Assembly (NCBI GenBank): GCA_024704765.1
Contig: JAKMXF010000099.1
Span: 1-64,000 of the forward strand
Origin: Oopsacas minuta
Lineage: Eukaryota > Porifera > Hexactinellida > Lyssacinosida > Leucopsacidae
Direction of reading: 5' to 3'
Length of the DNA stretch: 64,000 nt
Shown: positions 1 to 13,400 of the stretch, in pieces
Layout: each line of letters opens with the position of its first letter
Numbering within the stretch: the stretch's first letter is position 1
Position numbers and translations under genes: made by a program
Notes under the pieces: model-generated
The model's database searches: none
Told to the model about the DNA's origin: nothing
Seen by the model: the letters and a program-made list of their open reading frames with translations, nothing else

Positions 1-3000
1 GGATTTGGACAACTTACTAATGGAAGATTAGACTTTGTAACGATCAGTGAAAACATATTTTTGTTCACCTCACATACATTAGCTTATGTAGGAGAAGAGA
101 ATATGGCCATTACATGGATATTTTCAGAGAATTCAGATCTATCATCTAGTCAACCAGAAACAGCAACCTATGAGGATATGGAAGCTGGATGGAGTTGGTT
201 AGCAGTTGATATTACCCAGCAAGGTTATTATCAGTGCAAAGCAAATTCAGCAACTTATACGATTGGATTGTTTGATCCATTCTTAACTACAGGTAAGTAG
301 ATTTTTCTGATATTTACTATACTAGCGTACAAGGGCGTTAATCCATGTTTCAAGGTAGGTGGGACGTTTTCATAAAGAATTCTACGAACTCCGAGCGTAA
401 TGAGCAACGGTAGTATGTCTTGGAGAGCTCGTACCTTTCCTCATTATTTCATTCCTAGACGGACAAATATTGATCAACGTATTTTCCTACCACCCAATGG
501 AGCCCGAATTTTTTTTGGTTTATACTAACAATATTTTCTTAAATGAGACTATCCCTGCAAATAGCTATATTAATGTTACCAAATTTAGTGAAAAGTTCCA
601 AAAATCTTCCTACGATTATCTGATTACACTATAAATATTCTTGCCAGTTGACGCACATCAACTTTATCAAGTTTTTCACAATGTACGTGGCAAACTGAGA
701 CACAATTCAATCTGTGCTGGGTCATTGTAGCTCTGAGCCAAGTTTTAAGACGCCTTAAAGCGGAAAAACTGCACTCACACTCGCACGAAGAAACAGGACA
801 CACAAGTAACAACTTCAGTAGAACAACTACCTGTGGAAATAAGGAGCGTACTTCAGGTGTCATACTCCGATAAGACAGTTTTGCGTCACTTAACGTATCT
901 GGCTTGTAGTTATGTTTGAATATCTCTAACTGCATTTGTAGTGAACATTTATCAAGTTCAGGATACTTAGAAATCACATCTAAATCAACTTTTCCAGACG
1001 TTAGCACGTTCTCCAACTTCATGTATTGGGCTAATCCAGATTAGCTAAGATCATAAATGTCTGATAGACCTTTGCTTACAGCATCGATAAATTCAAGATA
1101 CTGCTTCCTGTAATGTTCTTCAGGACTGGCAGGTTGATATTGTGCAACTTGATCAACATATCTTTTTGGAAGGCAACGTCTTCTTGGAATCTCTAGTGGA
1201 TCCAGTTCATATGTTTCACCTTTCTCCTTTGCAGTAATAAATATTTCATGGAACACTTCATCTGAATGCCATGCTCGGATAGACTCAGATGATATTTTTA
1301 CAGTTTCCAGCATTCCAGATACAGTAGCTGATTTTGCTTGCAATACACTATTCAACTGCTCTAGAAGTGCTACTGGCCTAGCTGCTATCATCAATCCAAG
1401 TAATGTCTCGCCTTTCTGAAAACGATTTAGAAGCCCGTTTGCTTTTGTTGCGGNGGTGGGTAATAATATTAGGGTATGATAGAATATGCAAAAGAAATCT
1501 TGATAACTTGAGTATCCTTGGACATAGAAATTCGATTAATATACCATTCAATAGCAAATATGCGACTTACTATTACCAAATAATATATATAAAGGGGCTA
1601 AGTCAAAGGAATTTGAAAATTCGGACAATATAAAATCAATTTTGCGAAAGTGACACAGCAAAAATATACAACCGCAAGGGTCAAATCGAAATATTTTTCA
1701 AATTTAAGTCTCGCATTTTCCTAGAAAATGGTAAAGGCAACTTTTCCCTTAGGTAGAAGTTGAACCGACGATTTATACTTTTCTCGATCCGGTCTACTTA
1801 CCAGATCTATTCCTGAGGACGCCTAGTTCATTTGTCCACTGTAAGGCGTTTCGAACGAATTGACTGGATATACGGCATTTTGCATCACGAGGTTTGAAAT
1901 ATGCGATGCACAGTGAAAGTAGAGCGCTAAGGGCTGACATTGTCTTACTCTTGCCTGACAACGAGTGTAATGGGTACTCATGTTTGCAGCTCCACCGTAC
2001 GTTTGGGCGCGTAGATTGCTTAATGGTAATGCAAACCGAGTTAAGACATCAAATACCATCCTGCAATAGATTCACTGGTAATAGTAGGATTTTCATATAT
2101 ACAGACAAATCTTCGTGTACATGTAGATCGGAGTTAACGTGCTTCAAACATATGGGCTCTTGCTCTCGACCACTAACATCTTGTTTCCCATCAACAGTAA
2201 TGGCAAAACATCCATGCTTTTTGAATGTCACTCACAACCTCTCTTACAATGCAATGACTGAACATTTCCATCATTTCTTCTTGTCCACGAGGAGAAATAA
2301 AATTGGTTGTTCGTTTCAGATAGACCCCTAGATCGGGATCATCTCCTGACCTAAGTTTCAAAAGCTGAAAATAATTTCTAGAAGTCTCATCATGGCCATG
2401 AATTGCATAGCCTTATCTTAGTAAATATTTTATCGAAGTAAATAACTTCAAAAGTGAATTCTTGAAATTTCTTGTTCTTTTAGTTTCTGTGTTTTCATTT
2501 GGACATTTGCAGCGGCCTTTTGATTATGGAAATCTGATTTATTGCTAGTTGGTGTGTGTGTGACATTTAATGTGACCTAAACTTTTAATGGGCCTTCTTC
2601 CAGTTGTCAAATCCATTTCGAATGAATTCTGGATCTTTACATCTGGCTAAATCTATTAATCCTAAGGCACTAGCTTTTGAGCAGTAGAAACACAGAACTT
2701 TTTTCAGACCCGAACTGTAATGTAGCCACTGATATTCTTGATGCCAGTTTCTCTGGAAATGAAGTGATCGTGATGGTAGTAGCTGAACAGGGATGACCGA
2801 TATATCTGGTTGATTTGGCTTACCCAAACTGGTGATGTTGTTTGCATTAGACATACTCGAAACTGATATCGAACTACTTGAACCATGTAAATAACAGGAT
2901 CCAGGTGTAGGGAATTCAGAGGGTCAGGGTCGTCACTGTCCAAATGTTGGGGTGTCTCATCAACGCAAACTGCGATGGAAGAACTCCTAGAACCAGATAT

Positions 3001-4468
3001 CGATTGCTGACGACAGGAATCATTTGAGTGAAAATTAAACTGAAGATCTTGTTCGTCATTTTCTGCTAAGCTAAGTATGACGACACAGGGCACACAGCTT
3101 TGACTTGAACCTGCTATTTCAGCGGTGCTAGACTCTAACGTGGGGTATACTACAGGCTGCTCGGGAATAAGAGAAAGATTAGAGAAAGAACTGGGCTGAC
3201 GATTATGTTCATCACTAACGCTGGCCCGCTCATTCTGCGGGATGTCTTTGAAAAATCTCTTAATTCCAGTCAGCTTTGCCCACTTTGAAATAACATTGTT
3301 TCGAGACATGGGTTTCAATCCGTTTCTTTAAGGAGATAATGGAGTTCTTATCTTGAACGATGGAACGCTAATAGTACATAAAAGGGGTCAAAAAATAAAA
3401 ATGACTGGTGGGGAAAATTTGCATTAAAATATTGAATGAGAATTATTATATCTATCTGTATTATAAACAATTTCAAAGACGAAAAAGTGGCGGGGGGGCA
3501 TTAAAATAGGCGTCTCCTCCAGTCCAAAAAGTGCGGGGACGCGTCCCCAAATCCCCCCAGGATTTACAGCCCTACTAGCGTGCTATACTTGCTCGAAATA
3601 TGCGGCAAAAAATGTTCATATGATTAATTCAAAAGTGTGAAAATTGGATTACGCAAATTTGATATTTTAGCCAAGTTATATAGCATTTTGTTTGCGTTAT
3701 TCATTACACGATAAATTCGTAATTATCAGGATCGCGAAATTCGAAATCATAATAGCATCCTCGAAAACCTTTTCCTTGAAGACGAACAAACAGACAAATA
3801 AACTACAATTGAGAGTTAATATCATAGATATTATCCCACTTGCAATTTCATTGACCGCAAATTCTTCCATTTAGTTGCAGCAGAAACTTCGTACCAATAT
3901 ATAGTTGGAATTGACAGAGAGGATGTATTACTGTTGTGTGATCCAATGGATAGTGGGAGTTTAAGCACATTGAGATGGACACTATTAGGTGGCGGAGAGT
4001 TTCTAAATCCTATCAATATATATAACTCAAGAGCTTATCTACCCGAAGATTCTACAGAATTTACTTGCAAGAGGGGTGCAACAATATTTTCAACAAACAC
4101 CATCAGTGTAATAGGTACATCTTGTATTTTGAATGAAATATTCTTTTGATCACAATTATGGATTCAATTGTTTGTAGCTCCCTCGTTAACTATAAGTTAT
4201 GGTGTTGTACCAGCTGGAAGCGTTTCACTACTCTATCCAGATATGAATACGCTAGCAGTTCCTTCAGTCGTACAAGATGTCACCCTGTCAATCAATATTG
4301 ATGGTAGTTGGACTCTTCAAGACAATACTTACTCTACAGGATCTACTTTAACCATTCCAAATTTTTCATCACAAGAAGATGGATTATACATGTTCTATGC
4401 TAACAATTGGGATAATGTTGTAGTATGTGTCATACAAATTCAATTGACATCTTCAGCTACAGTGACAG
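1..4468 (+). CDS. Gene 1 cassette 1 (partial): Ig-A, Ig-B, Ig-C exons
   Basis: Exons are <1-292 (Ig-A), 3875-4114 (Ig-B) and 4178-4468 (Ig-C). The window opens inside Ig-A at the FGQLTNG segment, so its CTLD exons lie upstream. Ig-A carries Tyr where other copies have the first Ig cysteine (LAY instead of LAC) but keeps YYQC. Ig-B has both cysteines (LLLCDP and FTCKRG) around an LRW tryptophan. Ig-C lacks a classical cysteine pair and ends in the FYANNWD and VVVCVIQ strands. The Ig-A to Ig-B intron is enlarged to about 3.6 kb by a hAT element, while the Ig-B to Ig-C intron is only 63 bp. Confidence 0.85.
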
Positions 4469-7400
4469 GTATGTTATATTATCAATGTTTCCTGAGGAAT
4501 TGTATGTTATCTGCCATACCACTCACATTCGATATATTCTGTTGAAAAGCTTTCGATCCTATCGAAAGTAATCGAATTGAATACAATATATTCCTGTAGG
4601 AACTCCAGATATTGAACTAACATATGACAATTCAGCAATTGGGTTCTTCACTAGCACTGATACAACATGGTTTACTAGTCAACTTGATTGCCTGAACTGG
4701 GGAGGAAATCTTGTTACAATCAAGTCAGCAATAGAAGATAGCTTACTGTTCTATAGTAGTACAGATGTCGATACATACTTTTCATGTTGGATAGGTCTAA
4801 ATGGTATAGAAATTGATGCTGGCATTGATGCCGATGCATTTGTGTGGGTAGATGGTAGTAACAGTACTTATAGGAACTTCGGTACACTTGGACATTCATA
4901 TCCTGTAGCAACAACCACTTGGGACTGTGTCAGAAACAGATATAAATCCACTGGTGAATTATCAACCGGTTGGGCAAATCAAGCATGCTCTGATACTACA
5001 AATTGTTACTTCTGCAGTAAACAAGGTAATTGATATATATCAAAAGGTCTTATTACACATTAGTTACTATAACCGTATTTTCATGCATTTTATCTCTAAA
5101 ATTTATAGTTAACTCACAAGGATGTGATCTGATCTATAATGGATTTTGCTATCGAGCCTTTGAAGTGAGTGATGCTATCAACTGGTTAGATGCACAATCT
5201 AGTTGTGCTTTATGGGGTGGTGATTTGACCAGTATTACTACAGAGAGAGATAGGAATTTCTTATACACTATTATCCCTGATACAGTGAGTAATTGCTGGA
5301 TAGGATTGAATGATAGAGATAATAACGATGGAACATATACCTGGATTGATGGTTTAGTATCTACTTATACTAATTGGCCAAATAGCCCACCAAATACGGG
5401 CAATGAAGACTGTGTAGAAATAACAAGTGCTGGAGGAGGTAGTTGGGAAACCGTGGACTGTGAAACAACCATAAATGCTTTTCTATGTAAAAGAGCTTCA
5501 TCTGTAACAACAGGTCAGTATATATTATTTATACTATAAACGTTAATAATTTGATATTGCATATGTGTATGCTTTAGCTGGTGGAGTATTTGGACAACTT
5601 ACTAATGGAAGATTAGACTTTGTGACAATTCGTGAAAACACATTTTTGTTCACCCCACATACATTAGCTTATGGAGGAGAAGAGAAAATAGCCATTAGAT
5701 GGCTATTTTCAGAGAATTCAGATCTATCATCTAGTCGACCAGAAACGCCAACCTATGAGAATATTGACGCTGGATGGAGCTGGTTAGCAGTTGATATTAC
5801 CCAACAAGGTTATTATCAGTGCGAGGCCAATTCAGTCACATATACGATTGGTTTGTATGATCCAGCCTTGACAATAGGTGAGCAGATTATTTTGATATTT
5901 ATTACACTAGCGTGGTAGGCTTGCTTGCACTGCCCCGCTTGCGAACACTTTGTGTTCGCATTGGACCCGATACTTCGTGCCTCGAATTGAGTAATTTTCA
6001 ATCTCTCAACATATTCCCAACACGTTGGTGATAATTCCCTATTTGTCATCAGCGTACACGTTTACCCCAGGTTATTGTTTGAAAGCACCTTTCTGGGATG
6101 AATTGGAAATTTGTGTGCTTTCTCCACCCATGATTGTAAGTAGTCACAATAGATAGTTTAAATACTACCCCTAATTCTCTCCTGAGACCAAACCTCTTGA
6201 ATCATAAATATTTTTCTTGATTGCACAATAACTACGCCATTATCCGGATCGCGAAGTTCGAATTCAGAATAGCATTCTAGAAATCGTTTTCCTTGACAAC
6301 AAATGAACAAACAATAATTTAGATTGAATTACATAGATATTATCCCACTTACTAATTTCCTGACATCAAATTCTTCTCTATAGTTGCTGCAGGAGCTTCC
6401 TCATACCAATATTTAGTTGGAATTGACAGAGAGGATGTATTACTGTTGTGTGATCCAATGGATAGTGGGAGTTTAAGCATGCTGAGATGGACTCTATCAG
6501 GTGGCGGAGTGTTTCATAATCCTATCAATATATATAATTCAAGAGCTAATTTACCAGAGACTTCCACAGATTTTACTTGCAAGAGGGGTGTAACTGTATT
6601 ATCAACAAATTCCATCAGTGTAATAGGTACATCTTGTATTTTGAATGAAATATTCTTTTGATCACAATTATGGATTCAATTGTTTGTAGCCCCCTCGTTA
6701 ACTATAAGTTATGGTGTTGTACCAGCTGGAAGCGTTTCACTACTCTATCCAGATGTGAATACGCTGGCAGTTCCTTCAGCAGTACAAGATGTTATCCTGT
6801 CAATCAATATTGATGGTAGTTGGACTCTTCCAGATAATACGGACTCTACAGGATCTACTTTAACCATTCCAAATTTTTCATCACAAGAAGATGGATTATA
6901 CAAGTTCTATACTAACAACTGGGATGATGTAGAAGTATGTGTCATACAAATTCAATTGACATCTTCAGCTACAGTGACAGGTATGTTATATTATCAATGT
7001 TTCCTGGGGAATTGTATGTTATCTGCCATACCACTCACATTCCATATATTCTGTTGAAAAGCTTTCAATCCTATCGAAAGTAATCGAATTGAATACAATA
7101 TATTCCTGTAGGAACTCCAGATATTGAACTAACATATGACAATTCAGCAATTGGGTTCTTCACTAGCACTGATACAACATGGTTTACTAGTCAGCTTGCT
7201 TGCCTGAACTGGGGAGGAAATCTTGTTACAATCAAGTCAGCAATAGAAGATAGCTTACTGTTCTATAGTAGTACAGATGTCGATACATACTTTTCATGTT
7301 GGATAGGTCTAAATGATATAGATGTAGATGCTAGTACTTATGCTGGTGCATTTGTATGGGTAGATGGTAGTAACAGTGCTTATAGGAACTTCGTTTCAGA

Positions 7401-10400
7401 AACTGGAATAATAAGTCCCTCAGGAGTTGCTGGTCATGATTGTGTTAGGTTCAGATACATGAATCTAGATGACCTATTATCAGCCGGTTGGATAAATCGA
7501 GCTTGTCAAATAACTAGAAATTGTTACTTCTGCAATAAACAAGGTGAGTGATAATACATAAAATATCTGACTCGAAATTGAGTACTTCAAGATAATACAT
7601 AGAAAATGGGTGAAGCATTGTGACATAGAGTTATGAATTCAATTCCATTCTTATATAATTCACTCAACTAGAAATACGTATTCTCAGAATGTAGTTTCAA
7701 ATTTTTGAATAGGAAACTCACAAGGATGTGATCTTATCTATGACGGATCATGTTATCGAATATTTGAATTGAGTACTGGAATCAACTGGTTAGATGCTCA
7801 ATCCAGTTGTGCTGTATGGGGTGGCGACTTGACTAGTATTACTACAGTGAGAGAGAATAATTACTTATACACTATTATCCCTGATACAGTGAGTAATTGC
7901 TGGATAGGATTGAATGATAGGAATGTAGAGGGAACTTATACCTGGACTGATCGTTCATTGTATAGTCATACAAACTGGACCGGAAGTGAACCAACTGTTA
8001 TTGATGAAGATTGTGTTAACATAATACGAGCTGGAGAGGGTAGTTGGGGGACTGTGGACTGTGAAACAATGAGAAATGCTTTTCTATGTAAAAGTCCTTC
8101 ATCTGAAACAACAGGTCAGTAATCCTGTGCCATTTGGATAATATTATATTTTGAATCAGCTAATTTTTCATATTCTGTTTTAGTTGGAGGATTCGGACAA
8201 CTTACCAATGGAGGATTGGACTTTGAAACAATTCGTGAAAACACTTTTTTGTTCACTTCACGTACATTAGCTTATGGAGGAGAAGGGAATATACCCATTA
8301 CATGGATATTTTCAGAGAATTCAGATTTATCATCTAGTCAACCAGAAACAGCAACCTATGAGAATATGCAAGTTGGATGGAGCTGGTTAGCAGTTGATAT
8401 TACCAAGCAAGGATATTATCAGTGTCAAGTCAATTTAGTAACTTATACGATTGGATTATATGATAATTCATTAACAACTAGTATGTATATCTTTGTGTGA
8501 TATATTCCATATATTATTATTCCACTTACTACTCTACTGACCTTAAATTCTTCCATTTAGTTGCAACAGAAGGTACTCCATATGTATACATAGTAGGGGT
8601 AGACAGAGAGGATGTATTACTGTTATGTGATCCTGTGGTCAGTGGTGATTTAAGTATGCTGAAGTGGTCTCTAACAGGTAGTGGAGATTTCCTGAATCCT
8701 ATCAACATATATAATGAGAGGAATAATTTACCAGAACAATCTACTGGCTTAAATTGTGTGAGAGATTCAAGTATTATATTTTCAAACTTTATCAGCGTAC
8801 AAGGTAACTATTTCATTAATTATTATTCTTTGATTATTTTGATTTTGATACTACAGGGAACATATTTATGCTGACCATATAATGGACTGGCTGTTAGAAA
8901 GAAATGATGCGGAAATCGTATTAGTCTCCATTTGCATGTGTTACATTGTAGGTTCCATTATATCTATATTAATATTGTGTGTTTGTTTTAGTTCCAGAAA
9001 TAACAATTCAAATTGGTAGCATCAGTGCTATTAAATTCACGGAAGTCTGTCCAGCTATGAATGAAATAGATATTGCATTAACAACAAAAGATATCACTCT
9101 TTCTACCAACATTGATGGGAAATGGAATATTCTTGGAACTACCAACTCTACTGGATCTACTACAATAATTGGTAATTTCATTGAAAGAAATGCTGGATTA
9201 TATAAATTCTATATGAACAACTGGGATGGAGTTGATGTGTGTGCTATACAAGTTAATCTTTCATCTTCATCAGCTATTACAGGTAACAGTTACTTGATAT
9301 TTGTAATTAATTTTATGCTCGCCGAGATTGAATTTGATGATTAACATGATAATAATTTTGTTTGTTAGCAATGAACCCAGAACAAGAATTTATATTAGAT
9401 GATACTACTTTTGGATATTTTACAATTTCCTCTGGGATCAACTGGATAACTGCACAACTCAATTGCATCAACTGGGGAGGAAATCTTGCTACAATCAAGT
9501 CAGCAGAAGAAGACAGCTTATTATTCTATAGCATAACAGATTTAGATAATGCTTTTTCATGTTTAATTGGTCTAAATGATATAGATGTAGATGCTGGTAC
9601 TGATGCTAGTGCATTTGTATGGGTAGATGGTAGTAACAGTACTTATAGGAACTTCCAATCTGATTTTGGAATAGTAAGTCCCTCAGATATGTTGCCTCGT
9701 TATGACTGTGTTAGATTCAGATACCAAGTCGGAGGTGTAGTATCAACCGGTTGGATTAATCGACAGTGTGATGTTACTAGAGTTTGTTACTTCTGCAATA
9801 AACAAGGTAGGTTATTATTGGTGACAATATAATACCTTAATATATGTATCACCTGAATATAATACATCCAGGAATGAAAAGACAAGAAATTAAATTGCTA
9901 AGATGTTTATCCGTCTTTCAACGAAGATTTATTACGTATAATACGTTCAATCTACAATTTATAGTTACGTAACTTCAATTAGGCTAATTTCTATAATATT
10001 ATTTCGCATCAAAACAGTAGTTCTTGAATTGTTAATGACGAATATCAGCATAGTTAATCAACTGATATGATAATATTGTGACTTATACAAGTCGAACAAT
10101 GCCAAAATTTCATATTTCGAGGTTAACCTATACGTATAATACATTACAATACATCGCGTATACCGTATTATACAACTTAGTTAAAAAGACAAGAATAAAT
10201 GTAAATTCATTTCTTATCAATCAACCATACACTAAACATGTATTCTCAAACATATATTTTCTGAATTTGATAGGTAATTCACAAGGATGTGATCTGATCT
10301 ATGATGACTTTTGCTATCGATTATTTGAAGTGAGTACTGGAATCAACTGGTTAGATGCTCAATCTACTTGTGCTGTATGGGGTGGTGATTTGACTAGTAT

Positions 10401-13400
10401 TACTACAGTGAGAGAGAATAATTACTTATACACTATTATCCCTGACACAGTGAGTAATTGCTGGATAGGATTGAATGATAGGAGCGTGGAGGGAACATAT
10501 ATCTGGACTGATGGTTCAGTATATAGTCATACAAACTGGACAGGAAGTACATCAACTGTTATTGATGAGGATTGTGTTGACATAATACGAGCTGGAGAGG
10601 GTAGCTGGGGGACTGTAGACTGTGAGGATACTCTAAACACTTTTATATGCAAAAGAGCTTCAACTAGTACTATAACAATAGGTTTGTGACTTTATACTAC
10701 GGATATACATATATTTTAGAAATTTTTCATATTGACAATGTCTACCTTCAGTTGGTAGATTTGGAGAACTCACCAACGAAAGATTTGACTTCCAACTGAT
10801 TAAGTCAAATACTTTCTTGTTCACTTCACTTACATTAGCTTGTGGAAGCAATGAAAATAATGTTATCGTCTGGAATTATTCTGTTAACTCGGATCTATCA
10901 AATGGTGAAGTACTTACAGCAATATATAGTAGTACAGAGAATGGATTGAGCTGGCTGACAGTTGATATTTACAAACAAGGATATTATCAATGTCAAACCA
11001 ATTCATTAACTTTTACTATTGGTTTATATAATACATCCTTAACAACAGGTGAGTATATATTTCTGATATTTTCTATAATATCCCACTACTACTCATTGAA
11101 CTTGAATTCTTCTATTTAGTTGCAGCAGGAGTTTCATACCAATATATAGTTGGAATTGACAGAGAGGATGTATTACTGTTATGTGATCCAATGGATAGTG
11201 GAAGTTTAAGCACATTGAGATGGACTTTATCAGGTGGCGGAGAGTTTCATAATCCTATCAATATATATACTTCAAGAGCTGATTTACCGGAGGCTTATAA
11301 CGAATTTACCTGCAAGAGAGATGCTACTGTATTTTCAACAAATACCATCAGTGTAATAGGTACATCTTGTATTTTGAATGAAATATTCTTTTGATCACAA
11401 TTATGGATTCAATTGTTTGTAGCTCCTTTGTTAACTATAAGTTACGGTGTCGTGCCTGCTGGAAGCTTTCAACTACTCTATCCAGAGATGAATACGCTAG
11501 CAGTTCCTTTAGCAGTAAAAGATGTTATCCTGTTAATCAATATTGATGGTAGTTGGACTCTTCCAGATAATACGAATTCTACAGGAACTACTTTAACTAT
11601 TCCAAAATTTTCATCACGAAACAATGGAATATACAATTTCTATACTAACAACTGGGATAATGTTGAAGTATTTATTATCCAGATAAACCTGACATCTTCA
11701 ACTACACTGACTGGTATGTTATCGCTCAATTGAGACACAATCAGTGAAAATGACTGGTAGTGCAGCTAAGTGATAATTATGTGTTTTGTTCTTTTCATGG
11801 GGGGTGGCACGACCCCTAGACCCTCCCGTATTGATGTCGCAATGCACCAGACTCCTTCCAAATTTGGGCTTAACGGCTGGATCTCAAAAATATTTAAAAC
11901 TATTCAATAATATTTGCCCATGCTTAACTTCATATTTTATCCTCAAACCCTATGGATAAAATTCCATGTAATATTCCCACAATTACCTTCTGTCTAACCT
12001 TTAAACGGGATCATCGGCACCAATTTAAAATATAAGCAAAAGCCTGCGAAATATTATTCATCATACGATTACTCACTGAATGAGAGATTTGGAAATGTCT
12101 CGAATATACTTCACTAGCAATTACAACGAAATCTCTAGAGTCATTTTGAAAATACAAATTGATGTGGAGTAGGATTAATCATATGCAGAGGCATAGCTAT
12201 CATTTCTTCTTCGGGGTTACGATTGAGGCTGCTGACAATTTATCTGGTATTGCTAGCAACTCCAATAATACTGAATCCACAGCAATGCAGGGGTTGCAAC
12301 TTGAGATGATGACGATCGCGCCGGGGTTGCCAGTAACCCCTTAGCTACTCCAATGATCATATCATCAATCATGTAGATATAGATTTGAAAATTTGAAATT
12401 AGAAATCTACATACTCGGTTACCCTGACTAGCAGGTAAAACGAAATTTGTAGCATAATTTGAAAAATATGCCAAAAGGTGTGAAATATAATAATCATTTA
12501 ATATATCTGTGAATTAGTAGCTCTGAAAATCTCAATATCGGGCTCTACACGCATAATTACCCTTACCAACAGGTTGAGACCTAATCTCTAGCATGAATTT
12601 GAAATTACTTAGAAGGTCTAAAAATATGATTAACTACCAAAAGGTTTGAAATATTAACTTGAAAATATTCATTCTCTGACCCATGATGTATATTTTCGTG
12701 TAAATCTTACTGTTAGATTTCGCACGGCAGCGCAGACGGACGTAAGTACGGACATCGTACATCGTCAAAGCTATTAAGGCATCTGCCTATAGGAGCTGTA
12801 CTAAAAACTCCTACATTGTATCAAATCGAAAAGTTATCGAATTTAATAAAATTTATATTATAGGAATCCCGGATATTGAACTAAAGTACGATAATTCAGC
12901 AATTGGGTTCTTCACTACCACTGATATATCATGGTTTACTAGTCAACTTGATTGCCTGAACTGGGGAGGAAATCTTGCTACAATCAAGTCAGCAATAGAA
13001 GATAGTTTACTGTTCTATAGTAGTACAGATATAGATACATACTTTTCATGTTGGATAGGTCTAAATGATATAGAAAATGATGCTGGTACTGATGCTAATG
13101 CATTTGTGTGGGTAGATGGTAGTAGTAGTACTTATTGGAACTTCGGTACACTTGGACAATCATATCCTGTAGCAACAGCTGCTTGGAACTGTGTCAGAAA
13201 CAGATATAAATCTACTGGTGAATTATCAACCGGTTGGGCAAATCAAGCATGCTCTGATACTACAAATTGTTATTTCTGCAGTAAACAAGGTAATTGATTA
13301 TATCAAAAGATGTGTTACTCCTTAGTTACTATAACGGTATTTTCTGGTATTTGATCGCATCTGAATTTGTAGATAACTCACAAGGATGTGACCACATCTA

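Noticed and set aside
1894-2331. 145-codon plus-strand frame inside the first hAT
   Set aside because: It is antisense to the transposase remnant, has no domain, and is a shadow frame.
10078-10273. N-terminal extension of a 203-codon frame into CTLD-B of cassette 4
   Set aside because: It lies in the intron before the acceptor at 10273; paralogous exons all begin at the GNSQGC segment.
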